Below the pieces are notes generated by a model. That model was not told the origin of the DNA. It worked only from the letters and a program-made list of their open reading frames with translations, and made no database searches. A DNA stretch of 64,000 nucleotides from JAHEEL01 sp963700375 (lineage in GTDB: Bacteria; Actinomycetota; Acidimicrobiia; Spongiisociales; UBA5794): the NCBI GenBank assembly GCA_963700375.1, contig CAVOXF010000006.1, forward strand, positions 62,001 to 126,000. The letters are read 5' to 3'. A program made the translations under genes and the position numbers. Positions 9,034 to 16,913 of the stretch are shown one piece after another; within the stretch, counting starts at the first letter, position 1; every line of letters starts with the position of its first letter.

Positions 9034-9795
9034 ATGCCCTGGGACCCGGATCACTACCTCCGCTTCGCCGACCACCGCATGCGCCCGGGTACTGAGCTGC
9101 TCACACGCATTCCGGAGATCGATGCGCGAGCGATCGTCGATCTCGGATCCGGGACCGGACATCTCACATCGGTGCTGGCGCTCCGCTGGCCCGAGGCCCG
9201 CATCGTCGGAATCGACTCGTCGGTTGAAATGGTCGAGCGGGCGCGCCGAGATCATCCGCACATCAGGTGGTCGATCGACGACATCGCAACATGGGAGCCC
9301 GCTCGACCGCTCGATCTGATCTTCTCCAATGCAGCGCTTCACTGGGTCGATGACCATGAGACGGTGTTTCGCCGACTCCGCTCGTATCTCGCCACGGACG
9401 GCATCCTCGCCGTGCAGATGCCCGACAACTGGGATGCCCCGACGCACCGCATACCTGCAGACGTCCTCGACGAGCAAGGGTGGGCATCGGAGGCCCGGGC
9501 CGCGCTCATGCGCGACCGCCTTTCGCCGCCGGAGTCCTACGCCGCCTGGGTGAAGCCGGCGTCGGTCGACGTATGGCGCACCACATACTTCCATCAACTG
9601 ATGGGAGATGACCCGGTGTGGACATGGGTCACCGGGTCTGTCCTGCGGCCGGTCCTCGCAAGCCTCGATCCCGAGGAACGGGATTGCTACGCCGATGAGT
9701 GTCGGAGGCGCTACGCCGCGGCGTATCCCGCGGCACCGGATGGAAGAGTGATGCTTCCGTTCAGCCGGCTCTTCATCATCGCTCGGGCATCGTAG
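9034..9795 (+). CDS. tam: Trans-aconitate 2-methyltransferase-like SAM-dependent methyltransferase
   Basis: A 253-residue class I methyltransferase. The opening MPWDPDHYLRFADHRMRPGT closely follows the Tam signature (W-x-P-x-x-Y-x-x-F). SAM motif I is VDLGSGTGHL (35-44), followed by VGIDSSVEMVERAR and FSNAALHWVDD, which in Tam lies near the active site. Tam methylates trans-aconitate, a by-product of aconitase that inhibits the TCA cycle. The gene appears to be a single unit, convergent with the antiporter gene (43 bp between stops). Another small organic-acid substrate is possible. Confidence 0.87.
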   Translation: MPWDPDHYLRFADHRMRPGTELLTRIPEIDARAIVDLGSGTGHLTSVLALRWPEARIVGIDSSVEMVERARRDHPHIRWSIDDIATWEPARPLDLIFSNAALHWVDDHETVFRRLRSYLATDGILAVQMPDNWDAPTHRIPADVLDEQGWASEARAALMRDRLSPPESYAAWVKPASVDVWRTTYFHQLMGDDPVWTWVTGSVLRPVLASLDPEERDCYADECRRRYAAAYPAAPDGRVMLPFSRLFIIARAS

Positions 9796-9838
9796 GTACC
9801 TGCTCCGCCCCGGCCTGTGACCTCCGGCCCGCGACCGT

Positions 9839-11860
9839 TCACGTGCGCGGGCCGAGGAGACCGTCCAAGCGGTGGAAGGTCGCCCCGCGGCCGACCGTCA
9901 GACGGTTGGGGCCGGCAACGATCGCCACATCGATCTGGGCCATCCGCCTGACCAGCCTCACCTGGTCGTTGATCGGCATCTCCTGGAACACGTACGCCGG
10001 AGCAACGACCAAGTCGTCGGGCCGGACCCGTTCGAGGAGCTCGCGGGAACTCCGCTTTGACATCGCGAATTCGACGTCCTCCAGAGTGCCGAGGTGCTCT
10101 TCGACGACGCCGCGATCGGTGCCGAGCACGAGAACCGGCCGCCGTGCGCGTCCGCGTCCCCGCACGCTCCGGGCGATCGACGCCGCGAGCCGGACATCCT
10201 CCAGATGCCACTGGACCCGCGTGTTCCCAACCACCAGCACAACCCTGCTCCACGGGCGGATCAAGTGTACCGCCACGGACGGAACGCTCGATTGTTCGCC
10301 CACCTCGTCGATCTCGTTTCCGAACACGTAATCGTTGCTCAGCTTCGGGCCGGTCCACGAGAGGACGAGCGCCGAAGCGTCTGCCTCCTCAACGAGCTCG
10401 AGCGTTCCATTTGCGAACGACTCGGAGACCCTCACAATCCCCTCGGTATCGTGTCCGGCATCTGCAGCGGATGCTTCGGCCTCCGAGAGGCGCAGTCGCG
10501 CTACCTCCTTGTGGCCCGGGGCCGGTGTGGCATAGGGAACGACGACGCCGTCGTCTCCCCGAGCGATGAGTCCCGCGAACGCCATCACCGTATCGAGATC
10601 CGATCCCGACGACCGGACATCTACGAGCACACGCTCACCAATGGCAGTCTGGACTGGGGCCGGGCGGGGAACACGTCGAATGAAGAACTGAGTGCCGAAT
10701 GATGTTGCGAGGGCGGTGAACACGATCGCAAGGACCGCGCCGTTCACGACATCCTGCCCAAAGAGATCCAGGCTCAGCCCGACCTGCGCGATCGCAAGCG
10801 TCGACGCCGCCTGGCCGAAGCTCAGCGACGCCATCAGCCCGGATTCGTCAAATGTGTAGTGGAAGATCCGGGACGCGATCGCGACGGCCACCGACTTTCC
10901 CACGATGACGAGCGCGGTGAAAGTCAACCCGAGTGCGATGGTGTTGATGTCGAAAAGGACGGCAGGATCGATGCTGAGCCCGATCGACACCAGGAATGCC
11001 GGGATGAACACGGTGGATCCGACGAAGTCCAGTCGCTCCATCAGCTCGCTGTTCTTCGGCACGAGGCGGTTGAGCCCAAGTCCCGCAAGGAAGGCCCCGA
11101 TGATCCCTTCAAGACCGCCGGCGACTGCAAACGATGCGCCGGCTGCCATGCCAACGAGGGAGAAGAGGAACCGTTGGACTCGCGACTTGCCAACGCGCAC
11201 GAAGAACCAGTCGCCGATCTTCGGCAAGACCCACAAGGTGAAGCCCACGAGGATCGGAATCGTGATCCACAGCGGCAACGAAGGCGCCCGTGCCGCGTTC
11301 TCGGCCGTGGCCGTTGAGGCATAGAGCGGATCCACCGTCTCGATGACGGAGAAGGACGTGGCGACCGCGAGCACGAGCAGTGAGAGGACGTCGGCGACCA
11401 CACCGGCCGAGACCGAATCGCGTACGGCCCGGGTATCAGCAAGCCCGGCAGCCCGCACATCCGGATAGGCCACAAGCGTGTTGGAGGCCCACATGGCTCC
11501 AACGAGGGCCGCGGCGAGGACCTCGTAGCCAAGAAGGACTATCCCGGTCACCACGCTGAGCACGAACGGAACGGCGAAACCAAGCAGTCCGAAGACGACG
11601 GCGCTCGTCCGGTTCTCCGCGAATGCCTGGAGGTTGAACCCAAGGCCCGCGAGGAACATCAAGTACAGGATTCCGATGGCCCCCAGATCCGCAACCAGAC
11701 CGATGCGCCCAAGCCAGCCGAGCATGAACGGCCCGAACAGCATGCCGAAGAAGATCAGCCCGAGGAGTCCCGGTATCCGGAAACGCGCGGCGATGATCGG
11801 CCCTGCAAGGATCGCGAACAGCAGGACCAGCAACGTCACCTCGACGGTGCCAATGAACAT
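9839..11860 (-). CDS. CPA2/Kef-type cation:proton antiporter with C-terminal universal-stress-like region
   Basis: A 673-residue membrane protein. Residues 1-390 form about 12 hydrophobic segments with the CPA2 pattern (GPIIAARFRIPGLLGLIFFGMLFGP, shown here only by its first part GPIIAARFRIPG, then the FLAGLGFN segment). The last roughly 270 residues are soluble and hold alpha/beta repeats resembling universal-stress domains, for example VLVDVRSSGSDLDTVMAF and the later VVVAPAYVFQEMP. It probably exchanges Na+ or K+ for H+, with the cytosolic part sensing a nucleotide or stress signal. The cation and ligand are not predictable. The ATG at 11860 begins directly at the first membrane helix. Confidence 0.85.
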   Translation of the reverse strand: MFIGTVEVTLLVLLFAILAGPIIAARFRIPGLLGLIFFGMLFGPFMLGWLGRIGLVADLGAIGILYLMFLAGLGFNLQAFAENRTSAVVFGLLGFAVPFVLSVVTGIVLLGYEVLAAALVGAMWASNTLVAYPDVRAAGLADTRAVRDSVSAGVVADVLSLLVLAVATSFSVIETVDPLYASTATAENAARAPSLPLWITIPILVGFTLWVLPKIGDWFFVRVGKSRVQRFLFSLVGMAAGASFAVAGGLEGIIGAFLAGLGLNRLVPKNSELMERLDFVGSTVFIPAFLVSIGLSIDPAVLFDINTIALGLTFTALVIVGKSVAVAIASRIFHYTFDESGLMASLSFGQAASTLAIAQVGLSLDLFGQDVVNGAVLAIVFTALATSFGTQFFIRRVPRPAPVQTAIGERVLVDVRSSGSDLDTVMAFAGLIARGDDGVVVPYATPAPGHKEVARLRLSEAEASAADAGHDTEGIVRVSESFANGTLELVEEADASALVLSWTGPKLSNDYVFGNEIDEVGEQSSVPSVAVHLIRPWSRVVLVVGNTRVQWHLEDVRLAASIARSVRGRGRARRPVLVLGTDRGVVEEHLGTLEDVEFAMSKRSSRELLERVRPDDLVVAPAYVFQEMPINDQVRLVRRMAQIDVAIVAGPNRLTVGRGATFHRLDGLLGPRT

Positions 11861-12030
11861 TCGACCCTCCAGCGAGAATTCGGCTTCGTTCGGGCCGGAT
11901 TCCGCAGCACACTACTTCGATGAACGAGAGAAGCCTCCATCACAACCGGTCCGAGAAGGCGAGGCTCACGGGCGATTCAAGCGGTCACCGACGGTGGCAC
12001 CGAACTCGGGCGTGGGTTCGCTTCCGCCGG

Positions 12031-13161
12031 CTACTCGAGCACGAAGATGTTCCGCTCGGCGCAGAGGTCCTTCAGGACCTTCGGCCAGACGGTCACCGAT
12101 ACCTCTCCAAGGTGCGCTTTGCGGAGCAGGTACATGTAGGTGCGTGATTGTCCGATGCCGCCGCCGATCGACTGCGGGATCTCGTCGTTGAGGATTGCCC
12201 GGTGGTACGGGAGGTCGAGGAAGTCGAGTTGCCCGGTCATCTCCAACTGCCGGACGAGGGTCTCCTTCGTAACCCGGATGCCCATCGAGGTGAGCTCATG
12301 GCGGCGGTTCGTGACCGGGTTCCACACGAGGATGTCCCCGTTGAGGCCGTGCATCGGGCGCCCATCCACCGACTCCGTTTCGGTGACCCAGTCGTCGTAG
12401 TCCGCGGCCCGCATCTCATGCGGATAGCCGTCCTCGAGGGTCCAGCCGATTCCGTAGATGAAGACGGCCGGATGCTCCTGGAGGATCGCCGACTCTCGCT
12501 GCTTCCTGGGCAGGTCCGGATATCGGGCGAGCAGATCCTCGGCATGGATGAAGTACAGCTTCTCTGGCACCGCCGGATACCGGGGGTCGTAGAGCTGCGG
12601 GAACAGATCGAGCGCGTGCTGCGACGCTCCGTGGATCACCCGCCAGATGCGTTCGACGGTGTCGGTCAGATAGGCAAGGGTCCGATCGCGGGGCCCGATG
12701 ACCTTCTCCCAGTCCCACTGGTCGACGTACGCAGAATGGTCGTGGTCGAGGAAGTAGTCCTTGCGGACCGCCTTCATGTCGGTACAGATGCCTTCGCCCG
12801 GAGCCATCCCGAACTGCCCGAGTGCGACACGCTTCCACTTCGTGGCGGCCTGTACGATCTGCCCCTCGATGGGATGAAGGTCGCGGTCATTGCTGATGTG
12901 GAACTCGACCGGCCCTCGCGAGCCGTCCCGGTCCAGATAGTCGTTCACCCCGCTCGCCTCATCGACGATCAGCGGAACCTGGACCATCATCAGGCCGAGC
13001 TCACGGCACAGATGCTCCTCGATGTAGGCCTTGACGGCGAAGAGTGCTTCCATCGTTTCGCGGTGGCTCAGCGCCGATACGTAGTCGGTGGGGAGGGTGC
13101 CGGCCAGGTCCTCGTAGTTGCCGATGCCGGGACCGGCCAGGTCTGCCGTCTTGTCTGCCAT
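12031..13161 (-). CDS. asnA: Aspartate--ammonia ligase (asparagine synthetase A)
   Basis: A 376-residue ATP-dependent enzyme that makes asparagine from aspartate and free ammonia, related in fold to class II aminoacyl-tRNA synthetases. Diagnostic blocks are SVYVDQWDWE-like SAYVDQWDWEKV, RAADYDDW, GLNGDILVWNPV, ELTSMGIRV and PQSIGGGIGQSR. It is about 45 residues longer than the Escherichia coli enzyme; the extra sequence is mostly an N-terminal extension (MADKTADLAGPG). Many actinobacteria rely on the glutamine-dependent AsnB, so presence of AsnA is worth noting. Upstream is the HAD gene in the same direction, separated by 173 bp with a hairpin, so asnA probably has its own promoter. Confidence 0.93.
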   Translation of the reverse strand: MADKTADLAGPGIGNYEDLAGTLPTDYVSALSHRETMEALFAVKAYIEEHLCRELGLMMVQVPLIVDEASGVNDYLDRDGSRGPVEFHISNDRDLHPIEGQIVQAATKWKRVALGQFGMAPGEGICTDMKAVRKDYFLDHDHSAYVDQWDWEKVIGPRDRTLAYLTDTVERIWRVIHGASQHALDLFPQLYDPRYPAVPEKLYFIHAEDLLARYPDLPRKQRESAILQEHPAVFIYGIGWTLEDGYPHEMRAADYDDWVTETESVDGRPMHGLNGDILVWNPVTNRRHELTSMGIRVTKETLVRQLEMTGQLDFLDLPYHRAILNDEIPQSIGGGIGQSRTYMYLLRKAHLGEVSVTVWPKVLKDLCAERNIFVLE

Positions 13162-13286
13162 AGCACGCGCCTCCTGCAGTCGTCGCTGTGCCCATCCCGA
13201 ACCGTATCCATCACAACGAAGCGCTTCTAGAGGACGGAGTCTCTAGGAAGAGGGGATTTCGGAGGTAGGTGATTCCGTGCGGACGG

Positions 13287-13306
13287 GCCTTGATGGGGAT
13301 CAAGGC
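13287..13306 (-). terminator. Stem-loop after the HAD phosphatase gene
   Basis: GCCTTGAT and ATCAAGGC form a perfect 8-bp stem around a GGGG loop, 29 bp past the HAD stop codon and upstream of asnA. A second weaker inverted repeat (CTAGAG...CTCTAG) sits just beyond it. No long U tract follows on the minus strand, so termination efficiency is uncertain, but the position fits a boundary between the two genes. Confidence 0.5.
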
Positions 13307-13334
13307 GCAATCACAGCCCGGATCTGACGGAGGA

Positions 13335-13982
13335 TCAGCGCCCAACCCGGGAGGCGATCCTCACCGCCGCCACCAACGAGTCCGTGACCGGGACGCCGAC
13401 GTCCTCGAGCACATCGAGATGGTGCGATCCGCCGTCGTAGAGCACACAGGCGGTTCCGACGGCCCCGGCGGCCGCAGCATCGTCGAGCGAGTCACCGACC
13501 ATCACCACCGAGCCCGGGGCCACATCGAGAACCGAGAGGTGCTTCACCAGGTGGCTCGCCTTCTCCCCGCCCGGATCGTCGCGGTTGCCCTGGACGAGGT
13601 CCATGCGGTCGAGAAGCCCGTGGTGTTCCACCACAGCGAGCAGTTCCTCCTCCCACCACATCGAGAGGATCGACTGGCTCCAGCCCCGGGAGGCCACCAG
13701 TTCGATTGCCTCGAGGGCGTCGCGCGTGAGCGAAACCCGGTCCAGCGTCGCCCGATACTGTTCGTGGAACACCGTGTCGAGGGTGTCCCATTCATCCGGC
13801 GAGATGGATCGATCGAGAAGCCCTTCGTAGAAGCGCTCGACAGGACGGGCGAAGTGAGCGCGATAGTCCTCGTCGGTGATCGGCGCCTCTCCGATCGCCG
13901 CGAGTGCAGCATTCACCGACTCAACGACAATCGGCAGATCGTCGACGAGCGTGCCGTTCCAGTCCCAAACAACGTGGATCAT
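13335..13982 (-). CDS. HAD-superfamily hydrolase, phosphoglycolate-phosphatase-like
   Basis: A 215-residue HAD phosphatase. Motif I is DWNGT (residues 7-11), where the usual second Asp of DxDGT is Asn; this variant occurs in some HAD families. Motif III/IV is represented by the lysine in GGEKASH and by MVGDSLDD. The cap is alpha-helical, as in Gph-like enzymes. The ATG at 13982 is chosen because MIHVVWDWNGT starts right at the fold; an upstream ATG at 14018 would overlap the divergent LOG gene. The substrate is unknown, probably a small phosphorylated metabolite. The divergent space to the next gene is only 26 bp. Confidence 0.82.
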   Translation of the reverse strand: MIHVVWDWNGTLVDDLPIVVESVNAALAAIGEAPITDEDYRAHFARPVERFYEGLLDRSISPDEWDTLDTVFHEQYRATLDRVSLTRDALEAIELVASRGWSQSILSMWWEEELLAVVEHHGLLDRMDLVQGNRDDPGGEKASHLVKHLSVLDVAPGSVVMVGDSLDDAAAAGAVGTACVLYDGGSHHLDVLEDVGVPVTDSLVAAVRIASRVGR

Positions 13983-14008
13983 GTCGCCAGAGATTAGGTT
14001 GAACCTCG

Positions 14009-15067
14009 ATGCGACCATATGACGTCGGCGATCCGGAAATCGATGGAGCCATCAACGAGGTCGTAGCGCGCGCAGCCGAGTCCTCGAACAACCACGGCGA
14101 GGATCTCGTCCGCGAGTTGGTCGTGACCTCGGTGAAGATGCTGCGCGACGGCACCGAGCGAGGCGACCTCAAGCTGATGAACAGCACGCTGAAGGAGATG
14201 CGCTACTCGTTCCTCGTCTTCCAGCACTACCGGAAGGTTCGGAAGGTGACGATGTTCGGATCGGCTCGCGTTGAGCCCCACGACCCGAACTACGAGCTCG
14301 CGGCCGCGTTCGCCTCCCAGATGGTCGATCGATACCGGTGGATGGTGGTTACCGGAGCGGGTCCAGGAATCATGGAGGCCGGCAACCGAGGCGCCGGCAG
14401 CGACTTCTCCTTCGGGGTGAGCGTCCGCCTCCCCTTCGAGGACGGAGCCAACCCGTTCGTCCACGAGAGCCGCCTCATCAACTACAAGTACTTCTTCACC
14501 CGCAAGCTCACGTTCCTGAAGGAATCGGACGCGTTCGTCCTGTTCCCCGGCGGATTCGGCACCCTGGACGAGTCGTTCGAGCTCCTGACATTGATGCAAA
14601 CCGGCAAGTCCGATCTCCACCCCGTCATCATGCTCGAGGCCCCGGGCACCCGATACTGGGAACCCTGGCTCCAGCTCGTCGACACCCTCGTCGCACAAGG
14701 CATGATCGCTGCCGACGACCTCAACCTGTTCACGGTGACCACTGACCTCGACGAGGCGATCGACGAGATCCGGTCGTTCTACGCGGTGTATCACTCGCAG
14801 CGCTACGTCGATGGCGACCTGATTCTCCGGCTCACGACCGAACCGACGGATGAGCAGATCGACGAACTCAACGCGGAATTCGCGGACATCGTCCGCGCCG
14901 GTCGCATCACGAAGATCGGCCCCACACCTGCAGAAATCGCCTCCGATGACTTCGTGGACCTCGCACGCCTCCGGTTCCGATTCGATCGGCGTCAGTTCGG
15001 ACGACTCCGGTGCCTGATCGACCGCCTCAATACCACGGAACGACCTGGCGAGGGCGAACCGAAGTAA
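14009..15067 (+). CDS. LOG-family (TIGR00730-type) nucleotide phosphoribohydrolase-like protein
   Basis: A 352-residue protein with the LOG-family core: VTMFGSARVE, VVTGAGPGIMEAGNRGA and the hallmark PGGFGTLDE. LOG enzymes hydrolyse nucleoside 5'-monophosphates to free base and ribose phosphate, and are historically mis-named lysine decarboxylases. This member is much longer than the ~190-residue plant-type LOG proteins, with an extra N-terminal helical part (1-75) and a C-terminal extension (about 270-352). It belongs to the long bacterial subgroup, whose substrate is not settled. It leads a plus-strand run with the TIGR03084 protein (25 bp) and BtpA (3 bp). Confidence 0.85.
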   Translation: MRPYDVGDPEIDGAINEVVARAAESSNNHGEDLVRELVVTSVKMLRDGTERGDLKLMNSTLKEMRYSFLVFQHYRKVRKVTMFGSARVEPHDPNYELAAAFASQMVDRYRWMVVTGAGPGIMEAGNRGAGSDFSFGVSVRLPFEDGANPFVHESRLINYKYFFTRKLTFLKESDAFVLFPGGFGTLDESFELLTLMQTGKSDLHPVIMLEAPGTRYWEPWLQLVDTLVAQGMIAADDLNLFTVTTDLDEAIDEIRSFYAVYHSQRYVDGDLILRLTTEPTDEQIDELNAEFADIVRAGRITKIGPTPAEIASDDFVDLARLRFRFDRRQFGRLRCLIDRLNTTERPGEGEPK

Positions 15068-15092
15068 CCACAGTGACTCTAGAATCTCCCGT

Positions 15093-15875
15093 ATGCGGGA
15101 GATTCTGTCCGACCTCGTCGCCGAAGAACAACACCTGGACCAGTTCCTCCAGAGTCTGACGACGCGCGACTGGAAGAAGAAGACCCCTGCCCCCGGGTGG
15201 ACCATTCAGGATCAGGTGAGCCACCTCGCTCATCTCGAAGGTTTCGCCGCCGAGGTCATCGAGCAGGGTCAAGCCAGGATCGATGCCGAGAACATCACGG
15301 ACTTCGACGCATGGACCGCGCAGGGCCCCGAAGAAGGCCGCGGACAGCGCCACCAAGAGGTCATTGAGTGGTGGCGCCACGGCCGAGCCGATGTCGTGAA
15401 CGCGCTCTCCCGAATGGTCGCTACCGACCGGATCCCGTGGATCTGGGGCGACATGAGCGCTCGAAGTTTCGCAACCATGCGGCTGATGGAGACCTGGGCA
15501 CACGGTCTCGACATCAAAACCGCCATCCTCGGCCGGGTCATACCGATCCCGGAGGACGACCTCGAAGAGGGCCAAGAGGATCCGATCGCCGATACGGCAC
15601 GCTTGCGTCATATCGCGTGGCTTGGCCACAAGAGCCTGGACTTCGCCTTCGATCAGGTCGGAGAGACGTACCCGAAGGAGGGAATCCGCGTCGAGCTGAT
15701 GGGACCCAAGTACGCCGCCTGGCGCTTCGGGCCCGAAGACACGGATCAGGTCATCCGTGGGATGGCCGCCGATTGGTGTCGCGTCGTGACGCTACGACAA
15801 CCCGCATCGGACACCGGGCTGAAGGCGGTGGGACCGTCGGCGGAACGGGCGCTGGAAATCGCCCGGGTCTACTAG
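15093..15875 (+). CDS. TIGR03084-family DinB/maleylpyruvate-isomerase-like protein
   Basis: A 260-residue protein of the DinB/mycothiol-dependent maleylpyruvate isomerase fold. It shows the helical-bundle start (LVAEEQHLDQFLQSL), WTIQDQVSHLAHLEG with a candidate metal-ligand histidine, and MRLMETWAHGLDI with another. These histidines match the metal-binding positions of the family. Members are typical of actinobacteria that use mycothiol, but the reaction of this subgroup is not established. A C-terminal SCP2-like or wing region follows. It sits in a short-spaced run with the LOG and BtpA genes. Confidence 0.8.
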   Translation: MREILSDLVAEEQHLDQFLQSLTTRDWKKKTPAPGWTIQDQVSHLAHLEGFAAEVIEQGQARIDAENITDFDAWTAQGPEEGRGQRHQEVIEWWRHGRADVVNALSRMVATDRIPWIWGDMSARSFATMRLMETWAHGLDIKTAILGRVIPIPEDDLEEGQEDPIADTARLRHIAWLGHKSLDFAFDQVGETYPKEGIRVELMGPKYAAWRFGPEDTDQVIRGMAADWCRVVTLRQPASDTGLKAVGPSAERALEIARVY

Positions 15876-15878
15876 ATC

Positions 15879-16646
15879 GTGCAACTCCCCCGCCTCATCG
15901 GGATGGTTCATCTCGAACCCCTGCCGGGTTCGCCCGGGTTCGGCGGTTCCATGGCCACCATCCTCGATCGAGCGGCCGTGGATGCCGCTGCCCTCGTCGC
16001 AGCCGGATTCGAAGGCATCATGGTTGAGAACTTCGGCGACGCCCCGTTCTACGCCGACGATGTCCCGAAGATCACGATTGCCGCGATGGCACGGGCGGTC
16101 GCAGAGGTCGCCGCCACCGGGCTACCGACCGGCGTGAACGTCCTGCGCAATGACGCCCTTGGGGCTCTCGCCGTCGCGGCGGCGACGGATGCATCGTTCA
16201 TTCGGGTCAACGTCCTGTCCGGGATGATGTACACCGACCAGGGTCCGATCGTCGGCAGGGCTGCGGAGATTGCCCGGGTTCGGCGCGAACTCTGCCCCGA
16301 TGCGGCAGTGATCGCCGATGTGTTCGTCAAGCACGCCACACCTCCCGCCGGCCTCGAACTGGTCGACGCAACCAACGATCTCGTCGAGCGTGCCGGAGCC
16401 GATGCGGTGGTCGTGTCCGGCGCCGGGACCGGAGCGGCGACCAGCCTCGACGACCTTCGCATCGTTGCTGAACATTCCCACCTGCCGGTCTACGTTGGTT
16501 CCGGAGCCACGGCCGCAACCATCGCCGAGATCCTTGCGATCGGAGACGGCGCCATCGTCGGTTCCGACACCAAGGTCGACGGTATCGCCACCAACCCGGT
16601 TGATCCGGGGCGGGCGGCCGCCGTTGTGCGGGCCGCCGCTCGCTGA
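15879..16646 (+). CDS. BtpA/SgcQ family TIM-barrel protein
   Basis: A 255-residue protein starting with GTG at 15879, three bases after the preceding stop. It opens LIGMVHLEPLPGSPGF, the signature of the BtpA family, and contains MVENFGDAPF, GVNVLRND and SGAGTGAATS. BtpA is needed for photosystem I assembly in cyanobacteria, but non-phototrophic relatives such as SgcQ have a predicted sugar or nucleoside metabolism role. Given the LOG gene two places upstream, a nucleoside salvage role is conceivable, but this is inference only. Two small hairpins lie downstream. Confidence 0.85.
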   Translation: MQLPRLIGMVHLEPLPGSPGFGGSMATILDRAAVDAAALVAAGFEGIMVENFGDAPFYADDVPKITIAAMARAVAEVAATGLPTGVNVLRNDALGALAVAAATDASFIRVNVLSGMMYTDQGPIVGRAAEIARVRRELCPDAAVIADVFVKHATPPAGLELVDATNDLVERAGADAVVVSGAGTGAATSLDDLRIVAEHSHLPVYVGSGATAATIAEILAIGDGAIVGSDTKVDGIATNPVDPGRAAAVVRAAAR

Positions 16647-16803
16647 CCCGGCGATCGGCCCTCGTTCCGCCCTGATTGGCATCCTTCTGGACGGCCCATC
16701 GAGCCGTTCAGACCGACTTCGAGGCCCGTCATCCGCTCCTGCACCGTCGCAGGTTCTTACCCACCACGGCGTGCGTAAGACGATTTTGTAGTTTGGAGCT
16801 GCC

Positions 16804-16842
16804 TCAAGCACGGCTTGAAGGTTGGGCCGCTAGCCCTAGCGG
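16804..16842. terminator. Two short hairpins between btpA and lhr
   Basis: TCAAGC-ACG-GCTTGA (16804-16818) and CCGCTA-GCCC-TAGCGG (16827-16842) are both perfect 6-bp stems with tight loops. They lie 160-200 bp past the BtpA stop and 72 bp before lhr. They could end the upstream transcript or shape the lhr leader. No U tract is present. The rest of the 16647-16913 gap shows nothing recognisable. Confidence 0.35.
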
Positions 16843-16913
16843 TTGAGCGATTCGACAAAGTCTCGAGTCGTGCCTGACGGTTCCTGGAAACACGGAATCG
16901 GTACGCTGGCGGT

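Noticed and set aside
13994..15205. Minus-strand open frame of 403 codons
   Set aside because: Antisense to the LOG-family gene, which has clear PGGFGTLDE and related motifs.
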